Source of the DNA: an uncultured Leptotrichia sp.
Lineage (GTDB): Bacteria; Fusobacteriota; Fusobacteriia; Fusobacteriales; Leptotrichiaceae
NCBI GenBank assembly: GCA_937925095.1
Contig: CALEXX010000024.1
Span: 1-64,000 of the forward strand
DNA: 64,000 bases
Direction of reading: 5' to 3'
Below, one piece after another: positions 44,726 through 53,324 of the stretch (the first letter of the stretch is position 1; every line of letters begins with the position of its first letter). Under the pieces are notes generated by a model. That model did not search any database. It worked only from the letters and a program-made list of their open reading frames with translations, and was not told the DNA's origin. A program made the position numbers and the translations under genes.

Positions 44726-47383
44726 CTATTTTTTTATTTCATTTTCTAAATCATCATCAATCAGTATCTGATTATCGTAACTTATAATTCCTTTTTCCTT
44801 TAACTGGTCATAGATTCTTGATGCCCTGTTAAATCCTATTCTCAATTCACGCTGCAGTAGGGATATAGAAACTTTTTTCTCCTGTTTTATTATCTCTATC
44901 GCATTTTCAAAGTAAGGATCTACATTAACATCATTTTCCTGTGTTTCTACAAGAATTTCATCCCTATATTTTACCTTTCTGCTTGATTTTAGCGTAGAAG
45001 TAAGGTTTGTAACTTCTTCATCTGAAATAAATGCTCCCTGTATTCTTTCAAGTTTTGAAGAACCATTTTCAAGCAGAAGCATATCTCCCTGACCTAGCAG
45101 TTTTTCCGCTCCTGCAGAATCCAATATAGTTCTTGAATCTATCTGGGATCTCAGAGCAAATGAAATTCTGCTCGGAAGATTTGCCTTTATCATACCTGTT
45201 ATAACATCTGTTGACGGACGTTGAGTAGCCACCACAAGGTGAATTCCCACCGCTCTTGCCTTCTGGGCAATTCTAGCAATGGATTCCTCCACACTTCCTG
45301 AAGCAACCATCATAAGGTCTGCCAGCTCGTCTATTATTATAACAATATAAGGCATTTTTTCAACATACTTCAAGGAATTGTAGCTCTTAATATTTCTAAC
45401 TCCATTTTCCATAAGCTGCTTGTATCTGTTTTCCATTTCATTTACTGCCCATTTCAAAGCTATTGCAGCCTGCTGAGGGTCGATTATGACAGGAACAAGC
45501 AGATGAGGTATGTCATTGTAAGGCATAAGTTCTACCATTTTCGGATCCACCATAATAAACTTTACTTCTTTTTCAGATTTCTTTGATATCAGTGTTGCTA
45601 TCAAAGTATTTACTGCCACTGATTTACCTGAACCAGTCTGACCTGCTATAAGCAGATGCGGCATTTTAGTAATATCTATTATTTTGTCTCTTCCGACTAT
45701 GTCCTTACCTAAAATTACGTTCAGTTCTCCCTTTTCCAGTTCTTTATTCTGGATTATATTGGAAAAATGTACAGGTTCCTTTATTTTATTCGGAGTTTCT
45801 ATACCAATTGTATTTTTCCCTGGAATAGGTGCTTCTATTCTTATGCTTTCAGCCGCAAGATTCATTGCAATATCATCTGAAAGGGAAGTAACTTTACTAA
45901 CCTTCACTCCCGCCGGTATTGTAATCTCATATCTTGTAATTGTCGGTCCGTATTCATAGTTTACAACCTTTGCATCTATTCCAAACTGTTTAAGTACATT
46001 TTCCAGATGATTGACATTATCAATAATACTTTTTTCAATTTCAAATTTCTTTTCCATATCCATAGGCTTAATCTTAAATATTTCTTCTATGGATTTTTTT
46101 AGAAGCTCGTTATATCCTTTGTCTGTATTAAGTCTTGCCGCTTCAGCCTTTTTAAGATTTTCTTCTAGTTCCTTCTGTCTTTTTATGGCCTCCACATCTT
46201 CAAATGCTTCTATTTTAGGAATAACCATTTCTTCATGATGATTTTCCACTTTTCTATTTTCTTTTTTAACTGTTTTATCTTCTACAGGTTTTATTTCTTC
46301 TGATACTGCTGTTTTTACTTCCTTCTGAAGTTCCTTTTCAGCAGAAGGTTTTACATTAACCTGACTGTTTTGAACAGTTTCTTTATTTTCAGGAGTTTTT
46401 ACTTCCGGAATATTATTTTCCTGAGAAACTTTTGTACTTTCAGCCACAGGTTTTTGCAGTTCAGGTTCAGCAGTTTTTACCTGTTGTTCTTCCTGTTTCT
46501 TTACTTCTGTCTTTTTCTCTTCAACTTTGGAATTTTCAGGTTTTCTTTCAGATTTTGCTGCCGCTTTTTCCTTTTCAGAAGCAACTTTATTATTTTCCAT
46601 TTTTTTAGAAAATTCTGTCCATTCCTTCTCTTTTTTAGCCAGTTCCGCATCTGAATAAACTTCCGTCTTATCTAAAAAGCTATCCTTCGGTTTTTTAGAA
46701 AGTTCAAAACTCAATTTTTGATTTCTTGATTCTATTATACGTTTTTTCATTTCTTCCTTCTGATATTTCTTATAATCAGTACGTTTAAGCTTCTCAGACA
46801 TTTTCTTAGCTTTAAGAAGTGTTACTTTTTCCTTGTACTCATCACTTTTATAATATTGTCTTACTCCCTTTATCCATTCGTAAATATATTCCAACGGAGT
46901 AGACAGTAAATATACAATACTCAGTCCCACAACTGCCCAAAGGAAAATTCCCATTATAGTTGTTGCTATTATCTTATATAGAGGCATTGCAACTAAACTT
47001 CCTACAATTCCTCCACTTTCTCTTCCAAATCCCAGCTCCAGAATGATTCTTCCGGCATCTGTAAATGAATCAGGTAAAGGTGTCACAATGTCTTCCCTTA
47101 TAAACAGCAGTGAAATTGCCAGAAGGCAGATTGCTCCTGTCAGTTCTTTCTTTCTGCTTATCTTTACTTCTTTTTTTATAAGATAAGCAAGTCCTGCCAC
47201 AAATATCAGACCAACTATTATCCATGCCATTTTACCTGTAAGTAAAGTAAAAAAATTCAAAAATAAAAACAGAAAATTCCCTTCAGAATTATTAGAGGCT
47301 TCTATCCCTCTTCTATTGACCAGAAGATACGTAAGGAACATTCCCAGAACAATGAAGGAAATTCCTTTAACTTTTTTATTCAT
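44726..47383 (-). CDS. ftsK: DNA translocase FtsK/SpoIIIE
   Basis: The 885-residue protein has about four N-terminal membrane helices within the first 180 residues and a long linker rich in Lys, Glu, Pro and Gln. The alpha-beta motor has YGPTITRYEITIPAGVKVSK, Walker A LIAGQTGSGKSVAVNTLIAT and Walker B MPYIVIIIDELADLMMVASG, with ATQRPSTDVITGMIKANLPS. A C-terminal gamma winged helix follows (VSISLLQRELRIGFNRASRI). Known role: pumps chromosome termini through the septum and activates dimer resolution at dif. It is the first gene of the long minus-strand run, with its own promoter. Confidence 0.96.
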   Translation of the reverse strand: MNKKVKGISFIVLGMFLTYLLVNRRGIEASNNSEGNFLFLFLNFFTLLTGKMAWIIVGLIFVAGLAYLIKKEVKISRKKELTGAICLLAISLLFIREDIVTPLPDSFTDAGRIILELGFGRESGGIVGSLVAMPLYKIIATTIMGIFLWAVVGLSIVYLLSTPLEYIYEWIKGVRQYYKSDEYKEKVTLLKAKKMSEKLKRTDYKKYQKEEMKKRIIESRNQKLSFELSKKPKDSFLDKTEVYSDAELAKKEKEWTEFSKKMENNKVASEKEKAAAKSERKPENSKVEEKKTEVKKQEEQQVKTAEPELQKPVAESTKVSQENNIPEVKTPENKETVQNSQVNVKPSAEKELQKEVKTAVSEEIKPVEDKTVKKENRKVENHHEEMVIPKIEAFEDVEAIKRQKELEENLKKAEAARLNTDKGYNELLKKSIEEIFKIKPMDMEKKFEIEKSIIDNVNHLENVLKQFGIDAKVVNYEYGPTITRYEITIPAGVKVSKVTSLSDDIAMNLAAESIRIEAPIPGKNTIGIETPNKIKEPVHFSNIIQNKELEKGELNVILGKDIVGRDKIIDITKMPHLLIAGQTGSGKSVAVNTLIATLISKKSEKEVKFIMVDPKMVELMPYNDIPHLLVPVIIDPQQAAIALKWAVNEMENRYKQLMENGVRNIKSYNSLKYVEKMPYIVIIIDELADLMMVASGSVEESIARIAQKARAVGIHLVVATQRPSTDVITGMIKANLPSRISFALRSQIDSRTILDSAGAEKLLGQGDMLLLENGSSKLERIQGAFISDEEVTNLTSTLKSSRKVKYRDEILVETQENDVNVDPYFENAIEIIKQEKKVSISLLQRELRIGFNRASRIYDQLKEKGIISYDNQILIDDDLENEIKK

Positions 47384-47452
47384 TTCAATTCCTTCCTTTT
47401 TTATGACCTATGAATATTTTTTATTAATTTATTATTGTGTAAAACTATATAC

Positions 47453-47481
47453 ATTATACATTATTTTTTCTATTTTGTCAT
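47453..47481 (-). promoter_or_regulatory. Promoter of ftsK
   Basis: Minus strand: ATGACA (47476-47481), 17 bases, TATAAT (47453-47458). The leader to the ATG is about 60 bases and ends in GGAAGGAA. Confidence 0.65.
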
Positions 47482-47577
47482 TTTTTATTATAATTTTTAA
47501 CATTTTATTTTTCATGGTATTTTTTAACTTATAGACAACAACATCTAATATTTTTCCACTTATTTTTATCCATAAAT

Positions 47578-48420
47578 TTATTTTTTGTTAATATATTTCT
47601 TTCTGAGTCCATAGGAAATTGCCTCAAGAATTATAGCAGTAAATAAAATCATATAAGCAAAAACTCCTACTTCCCTTAGATCATGATACATTGTTCCCGC
47701 CATAAACATTTCATATCCTATCCCTCCGGCTCCTGAAGCCGCTCCAACAACAACTGCATTTGTAAAGTTCATTTCAAAACGTACAAATGTCCATGACAGT
47801 ATCAATGCCATTGATGAAGGAATTACCGCCTGAAATATAATCTGCCACCACGAAGCTCCGCTTGCCTTCAGTGCTTCGATTGTTTCCTTGTCCAGTTCCT
47901 CAATGCTTTCAGAATATGCCTTTACAAGAAAAGCCACCGTATGAAAGGATATCCCAATAACTGCAGCTTCCACTCCTATATTTGCCACAACTGAAAATAC
48001 CATAACCCACAGTATCGTAGGAATTGATCTTATAAAAGATACTGTAACTCTTATTATTTTTGATGTTCTTCTTCCTGAAAGATTTTCAGCCGCAAAAAAT
48101 GCCAGAAATAATGCAATAAATCCCCCTATCAGAGTTGACATCATTGCAAGTGACAGGCTCACTCCCAGACTTTGAAATATTTCCGGAAAACTGTATCTGT
48201 CTGAAAGCCTTGCCCCTAAAAACATTTCCCGCAGATTTTTAGCAAATTCCTGTAAAGCAACGTCTATTTTTACATCTCCTGTATCTATTGTAAACATTGT
48301 ATACAATCCTGTTAGACAGAAAACTATTAATATAACTGTTAAATAAGCCCTTGACTTTGTAAATTTTTTTATTACTATTTTCCCATTTCTATTTTTTTCC
48401 ATGTAGCTTTCTACTGCCAT
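47578..48420 (-). CDS. phnE: Phosphonate-type ABC importer permease PhnE (second copy)
   Basis: The 280-residue membrane protein has a basic N-terminus, about six hydrophobic segments and the PhnE pattern: FPEIFQSLGVSLSLAMMSTLIGGF, RSIPTILWVMVF and the EAA loop ALKASGASWWQIIFQAVIPSS. It shares the ATGASWWQIVFQ-like loop with the permease just upstream, so the two probably form a heterodimer. Known role: membrane channel of phosphonate, phosphite or phosphate-type importers. It is the last gene of the phnD-phnC-phnE-phnE unit. Confidence 0.9.
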   Translation of the reverse strand: MAVESYMEKNRNGKIVIKKFTKSRAYLTVILIVFCLTGLYTMFTIDTGDVKIDVALQEFAKNLREMFLGARLSDRYSFPEIFQSLGVSLSLAMMSTLIGGFIALFLAFFAAENLSGRRTSKIIRVTVSFIRSIPTILWVMVFSVVANIGVEAAVIGISFHTVAFLVKAYSESIEELDKETIEALKASGASWWQIIFQAVIPSSMALILSWTFVRFEMNFTNAVVVGAASGAGGIGYEMFMAGTMYHDLREVGVFAYMILFTAIILEAISYGLRKKYINKK

Positions 48421-48441
48421 TCCTTCACCTCCCTTTCTATA

Positions 48442-49236
48442 CTAAAGCAGTTCCTTTCTTATTTTATTTGACACAAGCTCTATTATTAGAACTATTAATG
48501 CCACAATGAGAATAACAAGGCCTGCCGCATCATACCTGAAACTTCTGTAATACAGGTTGAATATAAATCCTATTCCTGTCCCTGTAAGAATCCCTACAAG
48601 AGTCGCTTCCCTCACATTATTTTCTGTATAGTACAGAACCCATGAAACAAGCTGTGAAGAAACACTTGGAATTACACCCTGAAATACAATCTGCCACCAT
48701 GAGGCTCCTGTCGCCTGTAATGCCTCCACTACATCTCCTGCAACATCATCAATTGTTTCCATAAAGGATCTTGTCAAATATCCGAATGTTATAAATGTCA
48801 GTGACAGAAGCCCTGTAAACTGGCTCTGTTTAAAGGAAAACAACAGTAGCAGCGACCATGCCACAACCGGCATATTTCTAAAAAATGAGGCTATAAGTTT
48901 TACAATGAATTCAGCTATTTTACTTACTCCTAATGTTTCTGAACCAATTACTGCCATTACAAGTGCAAACATTGATGAAATCAGGGTTGAAGTCAGTGCC
49001 AGCAGAATTGTTTCAATGGCAGGCTTCATAATTTTAGGCAGATACTGTAATGTTTTCCCGTTAGGAATAAATTTCTGGAACAGCCATAATACCCCTTTTG
49101 GAACTGATAAGAAAGCCAGTCCATTTTCAAATCCTGAAATTATGGACGACACAGTATATAGTACTATGACAGAAAGCAGGAATATTATTTTTGACTGCAT
49201 TCTCCTTTTAAGTATATCTTTATTAGTTAACTTCAT
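48442..49236 (-). CDS. phnE: Phosphonate-type ABC importer permease PhnE (first copy)
   Basis: The 264-residue membrane protein has several hydrophobic helices, with FRNMPVVAWSLLLLF and the EAA-loop ALQATGASWWQIVFQGVIPS. It is paralogous to the downstream permease. The gap to the next permease is 21 bases and to phnC 56 bases. Two permease genes beside one ATPase indicate a heterodimeric channel. The substrate depends on the binding protein and may be a phosphonate, phosphite or another oxyanion. Confidence 0.9.
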   Translation of the reverse strand: MKLTNKDILKRRMQSKIIFLLSVIVLYTVSSIISGFENGLAFLSVPKGVLWLFQKFIPNGKTLQYLPKIMKPAIETILLALTSTLISSMFALVMAVIGSETLGVSKIAEFIVKLIASFFRNMPVVAWSLLLLFSFKQSQFTGLLSLTFITFGYLTRSFMETIDDVAGDVVEALQATGASWWQIVFQGVIPSVSSQLVSWVLYYTENNVREATLVGILTGTGIGFIFNLYYRSFRYDAAGLVILIVALIVLIIELVSNKIRKELL

Positions 49237-49292
49237 TAAATTGCCTTTCCAAATTCTATTAATTTATTTTCTGATAACTTTTTCTAACAAAC

Positions 49293-50045
49293 CTAATCCT
49301 TTTCTCCCTTACCTGAATAAATTTCCTCCACCTTTTCCTTTGTCAAGTTTCCTACAGTATCATCAAACACTTTATGTCCTTCATTTAGCCCGATAATTCT
49401 ATCAGAATACTTTGTTGCAATGTCAACCTGATGTAAATTTACAATACATGTTATTCCCATTTCATCAGTAATTTTTCTCAAATAGTCCATTACTCTTTCT
49501 GAACTTTTCGGATCAAGTGATGCAATTGGCTCATCACATAGAAGAAGTACCGGATTTTGCATTAAAGCTCTTGCAATTCCAACCCTCTGTTTCTGACCAC
49601 CACTTAACTCACTACATCTCTGATATGCATATTTCATCATGTCAACCTTTTCAAGTATACTAAAGGCTTCCTGTTTTTCCTCTTCAGTATACAGTCCCAG
49701 AGAGCCTGCCAGAACAGACTTGTACCCCAGTCTGCCATGAAGAACATTTTCAATAACTGTCAGCCTTTCAACAAGATTATAGCTCTGGAATATCATTCCT
49801 ATCTGTCTTCTAAATTTATTTATTTCCTTTCCTTTAAGTTTCTCTATCTGAACATCATTGAAAAGTATAGTTCCTTCATCTATATCAATCATTCTGTTTA
49901 TTGTTCTCAGCAAAGTTGATTTTCCTGATCCTGAAGTTCCTATAACTGAAATAAATTCACCCTTTTCAGCTGTCAGCGAAACATTTTTCAGGGCTATTGT
50001 CCCATTTTTATATTTTTTTGTAATATTATTTACTGATAGCAGCAT
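49293..50045 (-). CDS. phnC: Phosphonate-type ABC importer ATPase
   Basis: The 250-residue ATPase has Walker A GTSGSGKSTLLRTIN, Q-loop GMIFQSYNLVERLTV, signature ELSGGQKQRVGIARAL, Walker B LLLCDEPIASLD and switch INLHQVDIA. The PhnC-typical VIENVLHGRLGY segment is present. The start is the ATG at 50045, six bases after AAAGGGG; the TTG at 50051 overlaps that site and is unlikely. It is separated from phnD by a terminator-like hairpin. Confidence 0.94.
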   Translation of the reverse strand: MLLSVNNITKKYKNGTIALKNVSLTAEKGEFISVIGTSGSGKSTLLRTINRMIDIDEGTILFNDVQIEKLKGKEINKFRRQIGMIFQSYNLVERLTVIENVLHGRLGYKSVLAGSLGLYTEEEKQEAFSILEKVDMMKYAYQRCSELSGGQKQRVGIARALMQNPVLLLCDEPIASLDPKSSERVMDYLRKITDEMGITCIVNLHQVDIATKYSDRIIGLNEGHKVFDDTVGNLTKEKVEEIYSGKGEKD

Positions 50046-50091
50046 TTTCAACCCCTTTCTTTTATCTTTATCTATTTTACCAATATTAATT

Positions 50092-50117
50092 AAAAAGGCC
50101 GGATTCCCTCCAGCCTT
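50092..50117 (-). terminator. Intercistronic terminator/attenuator between phnD and phnC
   Basis: On the minus strand AAGGCTGGA pairs with TCCGGCCTT (one wobble) around a GGGAA loop, followed by TTTTTAATTAA. It would let most transcripts end after the binding-protein gene. Confidence 0.75.
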
Positions 50118-50189
50118 CCGATTTTATTACTATATTTATTTTATTCTTTTAATAAATTATCTGTATTTTTTACCTTCCTATGTCCTGTC

Positions 50190-51185
50190 TTATTCTTTTG
50201 CCTGTTCATACCATTTTGAATCTGTTTCAAGGAATCCGACATTTGGATTTTCCTTCAGGAACAGTCCTCTTATCTTACTTTTCTTATCACTGAAGATTGC
50301 AGGATTGTCTGTTGTTTCCTTTGACATAAGGGCTTTCTTAATTTTATCCTGATCTTCCTTGGAAAGTTTTTTCACATTGAATACTATCGGTCCGTTAAAT
50401 ACAGGTATTGATTTTATTACAGTGAAGCTTTTTCCCGCATAATCTCCAAACGGTGCAACTGCCCCCTGTCTTACCTTATAAGTGGCTCCTGCTTTATTTT
50501 CCTGTCCTGAAGTCAGTTCATATATTGTAAATGACTTTGGAATAGCAAATGTCGCAATATCAGAATCTTTTTTAAACAGATTTACCTGTGCTCCCGGATG
50601 AGATCCTCCAAATATTACTTTTGAGAAAACTTTTCCTTCCTGTATTACTTCATCGTTATCCTTCAGGTTAAATATCTTTACAATTTCATGTGCCGGTATT
50701 TTAAATCCTGATGTCGAACTGTTTGTAACAAATGTTATTGATTTCCCCTGCATCTTTTTAAGGTCATATCCGTCTCCAGACTTATATTGTGGAGCATCTT
50801 CCTCACGCACAGCTATAAAACTGTAATAAAATGCATCATCCAATGTTCCGCTTGCTCCTGAATTTGTCAATACAGCTTCCACATCCTTACTTCTTTCCCT
50901 TGCACTAAGTAGAGCTTCCGCACCTATATATGCAATCTGTGCCTGTCCTGAAATTATATTCTCCACCGCAATGTTGTAATCTGTCGTTGTTATTATTTCA
51001 ACTTTTTTTCCAGTTGCCTTTTCTATAACCTTTGCAAATTCTTCCCTTGAATTTTTCAAGGAATCATTTGATTCATTTGGCAGAAATACTATTTTTATTT
51101 TATCTTCCTTTTTTCCACAGCTTAGTAACACCAATGAGAGCAATATAATCAAAACTATTTTCAGAATATTTTTTTTCATTTCCAT
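50190..51185 (-). CDS. phnD: Phosphonate-type ABC importer binding lipoprotein
   Basis: The 331-residue protein has a lipoprotein signal (VLIILLSLVLLSCGKKEDK, lipobox LLSC). The PhnD fold follows: IKIVFLPNESNDS, VEIITTTDYNIAVENIISGQAQIAYIGAEALL as a region, KGKSITFV-like MQGKSITFVTNSSTSGFKIP and FGGSHPGAQVNLFKKD. Known role: captures phosphonates, phosphite, phosphate or related anions for the PhnCE channel. It is the first gene of the unit, as expected for the most abundant component. GGAG precedes the ATG, and an extended -10 promoter lies about 50 bases upstream. Confidence 0.9.
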   Translation of the reverse strand: MEMKKNILKIVLIILLSLVLLSCGKKEDKIKIVFLPNESNDSLKNSREEFAKVIEKATGKKVEIITTTDYNIAVENIISGQAQIAYIGAEALLSARERSKDVEAVLTNSGASGTLDDAFYYSFIAVREEDAPQYKSGDGYDLKKMQGKSITFVTNSSTSGFKIPAHEIVKIFNLKDNDEVIQEGKVFSKVIFGGSHPGAQVNLFKKDSDIATFAIPKSFTIYELTSGQENKAGATYKVRQGAVAPFGDYAGKSFTVIKSIPVFNGPIVFNVKKLSKEDQDKIKKALMSKETTDNPAIFSDKKSKIRGLFLKENPNVGFLETDSKWYEQAKE

Positions 51186-51233
51186 CTCCTTTATTTTAAA
51201 TTTCTATTCTTTCTTTTTCTTTATTATCGACAT

Positions 51234-51242
51234 ATTATATCA
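51234..51242 (-). promoter_or_regulatory. Extended -10 promoter of phnD
   Basis: Minus strand TGATATAAT (TG-n-TATAAT) with no clear -35 box. The leader to the ATG at 51185 is about 42 bases. Confidence 0.5.
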
Positions 51243-51299
51243 ATTTTTTGTATTTTTTTCTATACTTTTTCATTATGGTTTTCCTCTTATTTTAAATAA

Positions 51300-51434
51300 T
51301 TTCAAAATATAGTTTTCACATTAATTTTTATATCTGTATTCCAAGGTATTCCCACAAAGAAAATTGACACTGGACAACACATTCTGATATCATATAAAAA
51401 ACTTGAAAAGAAGGGAGTCATAAAATATGAATAA
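51300..51434 (+). pseudogene. Possible 3' remnant of a lost gene overlapping the start of tag
   Basis: An open frame without a start codon runs from after TAA at 51297-51299 to TAA at 51432-51434. The last 29 or so residues look like real protein (GIPTKKIDTGQHILISY then KKLEKKGVIKYE), in the style of a winged-helix C-terminus. The frame overlaps the tag ATG by eight bases in another frame. This may be the decayed end of an upstream gene. The family is not recognised. Confidence 0.35.
51364..51393 (+). promoter_or_regulatory. Possible promoter of tag
   Basis: TTGACA (51364-51369), 18 bases, TATCAT (51388-51393). The -35 match is perfect and the -10 moderate. It lies inside the candidate gene remnant. 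Confidence 0.45.
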
Positions 51435-51984
51435 TGATAACCGTTGCGGATGGGCAAAGGGAGAAAAGGATATTTTATATCACGACACTGAATGGGGGGT
51501 ACCTTCCCACGATGACGGATACATCTTTGAAATGCTCATACTGGAAGGCTTCCAGGCTGGACTGAGCTGGAATACAATTTTACAGAAAAGGGAAAGTTTT
51601 AGGGAAGCATTTGATAATTTTGACTACAAAAAAATCGCAGAATACAATGAAACAAAACTGGATGAACTTCTGCAAAATCAGGGAATTATACGAAACAGGC
51701 TGAAAATAAATTCTACTGTTACAAATGCCAAAGCATTCATGAAAGTACAGGAAGAATTTGGCTCCTTTGCAAAATATATATGGAATTTTACTGATAACAA
51801 AAGAATTATAAATAAATGGAAGGAGCTGTCTGAAGTACCTGCCACAAGTGAATTGTCAGATAAGATAAGTAAAGACCTTAAAAAGAGGGGATTTAAGTTT
51901 ATCGGTTCCACAATTATTTACTCTTTCTTACAGGCTATAGGAATTATTGATGATCATTTAATGAGCTGTCCTTATAAGAAGTAA
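51427..51984 (+). CDS. tag: DNA-3-methyladenine glycosylase I
   Basis: The 185-residue protein matches Tag: RCGWAKGEKDILYHDTEWGVP at the N-terminus, given here as its core CGWAKGEKD and HDTEWGVP. Then come the helix-hairpin-helix and base-binding region FEMLILEGFQAGLSWNTIL and RNRLKI. The zinc-binding C-terminus is DDHLMSCPY. Known role: removes 3-methyladenine from alkylated DNA. It is constitutive in other bacteria. GGGAG precedes the ATG. It stands alone on the plus strand with its own terminator, opposite ssrA. Confidence 0.95.
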   Translation: MNNDNRCGWAKGEKDILYHDTEWGVPSHDDGYIFEMLILEGFQAGLSWNTILQKRESFREAFDNFDYKKIAEYNETKLDELLQNQGIIRNRLKINSTVTNAKAFMKVQEEFGSFAKYIWNFTDNKRIINKWKELSEVPATSELSDKISKDLKKRGFKFIGSTIIYSFLQAIGIIDDHLMSCPYKK

Positions 51985-51987
51985 CAA

Positions 51988-52011
51988 AAAACTGCCCCTC
52001 AAGGCAGTTTT
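51988..52011. terminator. Terminator between tag and ssrA
   Basis: AAAACTGCC (51988-51996) pairs with GGCAGTTTT (52003-52011) around a CCTCAA loop. The A and T ends make it usable from both strands. Confidence 0.85.
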
Positions 52012-52044
52012 AAATTTTATTTATTATTTTTTATTTTCTTGTTT

Positions 52045-52383
52045 TGGTGGAAATGACGGGAATCGAACCCGTGTCCAAAATAAAAAGTTCTTACTATCAT
52101 CTACAAGTTTAGTCTATTTATCGCTTTAACCGAAAAGATATTAAACAGACAAAAGTCTAACGGCGAGATTATAAGATGTCCTCAGATGACATAATCATAC
52201 ATCCAAGTAAGCCATTAAAGTGACGTCATCTTAAAGAAAAATGGCGATTTCTTAAAGTGACGAGCTGCGACTTAGGCAGCTAATGCGTAATTATCGTTTC
52301 CGATTATATTTAAGTTGGATTTTAAAGCTCCCGCTTACTTGCCGATAATAAGCTTCCTATCCTGTCGAAACCAAAACATTCCC
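52045..52383 (-). ncRNA. ssrA: Transfer-messenger RNA
   Basis: The 5' end GGGAATG (52383-52377) pairs with CATTTCC next to the CCA end at 52045. The T-arm GGGTTCGATTCCC-type sequence and the 5' GGTTTCGACAGGAT motif are diagnostic. The tag frame runs from GGA (52299-52301) to TAA (52272-52274) and encodes GNDNYALAA. Known role: with SmpB, rescues stalled ribosomes and adds a degradation tag. The CCA is encoded. A -10-like TATAAT at 52402-52407 suggests a short 5' leader removed by RNase P. Confidence 0.95.
52272..52301 (-). other. tmRNA tag-peptide reading frame
   Basis: Codons GGA AAC GAT AAT TAC GCA TTA GCT GCC TAA give a nine-residue tag ending in the protease signal ALAA. The resume codon is inferred to be GGA. 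Confidence 0.8.
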
Positions 52384-52401
52384 TTATTATATTGTACTTT
52401 G

Positions 52402-52430
52402 ATTATAACACATTTCCTTTCTTTTGAAAA
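52402..52430 (-). promoter_or_regulatory. Probable promoter of ssrA
   Basis: Minus strand: TTTTCA (52425-52430), 17 bases, TATAAT (52402-52407). A second TATAAT at 52386-52391 is too close to the mature 5' end to be its promoter. Confidence 0.5.
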
Positions 52431-52470
52431 GTATTAATTTCAGGTGTTTTACTGCAAACTTATTTAAGTA

Positions 52471-52980
52471 TTATATAAAAGACCCTATAACTCCATATAC
52501 TCCCAGAGTAACCAGTGATGCGGCAATCAGCACTCCGATACAAATATACATAAAAGATTTTTTTCTGTTAAATTGAAGCAACGCAGCAATCAGAGCTCCT
52601 GTCCATGCTCCTGTCCCTGGAAGAGGAATTGCCACAAATAGCATAAGTCCAATAAATTCCTTATTTGCAATACTGTCACTTCTGCTCATTGCCCTTTTTT
52701 CTATTTTTTCAATAAAACCTACCATTATATTTCTTTTTTTCATAAACTCAAACACTTTTACAACAAATAAAAGTATAAACGGTACAGGCAGAAGATTTCC
52801 TATTATTGATGTTATCATGTTTGTGTACCATGGAAGCCCCTGATAATATCCTACCGGAATGCTCCCCCTAAGCTCTATAACCGGAAGTAGGGAAATTAAA
52901 AATATTCCTATCACTTTTCCCGCATTTGCTCCAAATATGCTTATAATAAATGCCACTATTGACTGGGCTACTCTTTTCAT
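52471..52980 (-). CDS. Small multidrug export family membrane protein (COG2426 type)
   Basis: The 169-residue protein has four to five hydrophobic segments. Its conserved core is SLLPVIELRGSIPVGYYQGLPW and FVAIPLPGTGAWTGALIAALL, the latter with the family's PLPGTGAW motif. Annotated in databases as putative small multidrug export protein; a transport function has little direct proof, and some SNARE-associated/DedA-like relatives share the P-x-P-G motif. It is monocistronic and on the same strand as ssrA but upstream of it. Confidence 0.85.
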   Translation of the reverse strand: MKRVAQSIVAFIISIFGANAGKVIGIFLISLLPVIELRGSIPVGYYQGLPWYTNMITSIIGNLLPVPFILLFVVKVFEFMKKRNIMVGFIEKIEKRAMSRSDSIANKEFIGLMLFVAIPLPGTGAWTGALIAALLQFNRKKSFMYICIGVLIAASLVTLGVYGVIGSFI

Positions 52981-53123
52981 ATCCTAATTGTTAACTGCTG
53001 AAAATAAAACTTATTTAAAACAGCAGTTTTCTCCTTTCCTTTTATTTTCCAATTTCAAATTATTATATCATAAAGTTAGTATTAAAACTATTCTATTTTT
53101 TACTTTACTAGTTGTTTCATTCC

Positions 53124-53156
53124 AAAAAAAAGACGAAAACTTTTAAAATTTTCGTC
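53124..53156 (-). terminator. Second terminator downstream of secY
   Basis: GACGAAAA pairs with TTTTCGTC (53132-53139 and 53149-53156). On the minus strand an eight-base T-run follows (53131-53124). It lies just after the candidate small peptide frame. Confidence 0.85.
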
Positions 53157-53167
53157 CGATCTTTTTC

Positions 53168-53239
53168 TCATTTTTCTTCTAATAACTCATATCTGCTTAA
53201 TATTAAGATGGCAATTACAATAGCTGTAATATAAAGCAA
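53168..53239 (-). CDS. Candidate 23-residue membrane peptide (type I toxin-like), speculative
   Basis: Between the two minus-strand terminators a frame from TTG (53239) to TGA (53170-53168) encodes a hydrophobic helix ITAIVIAILIL followed by the charged tail SRYELLEEK. The stop codon region AAGAAAAATGAG (53288-53299 equivalent arm) can pair with CTCATTTTTCTT: the two 12-base arms lie at 53167-53178 and 53288-53299. They would join the upstream part of the transcript to the end of the frame. Small size, single membrane helix, charged tail, long-range pairing and an immediate terminator resemble type I toxin genes. Against it: TTG start, poor ribosome site, no clear antisense RNA promoter. Confidence 0.28.
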   Translation of the reverse strand: MLYITAIVIAILILSRYELLEEK

Positions 53240-53324
53240 TCTCTATCTCTCATTTATCATCATATGTATTCTAACACATTTACATTAAAGAAAAATGAGA
53301 GTTTTTAATTTTTTATAATTTATC

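Noticed and set aside
53168..53250. Alternative 12-codon ATG frame (MRDRDCFILQLL) overlapping the candidate toxin-like peptide
   Set aside because: Short, not protein-like and without a ribosome site; the hydrophobic frame is the better candidate.
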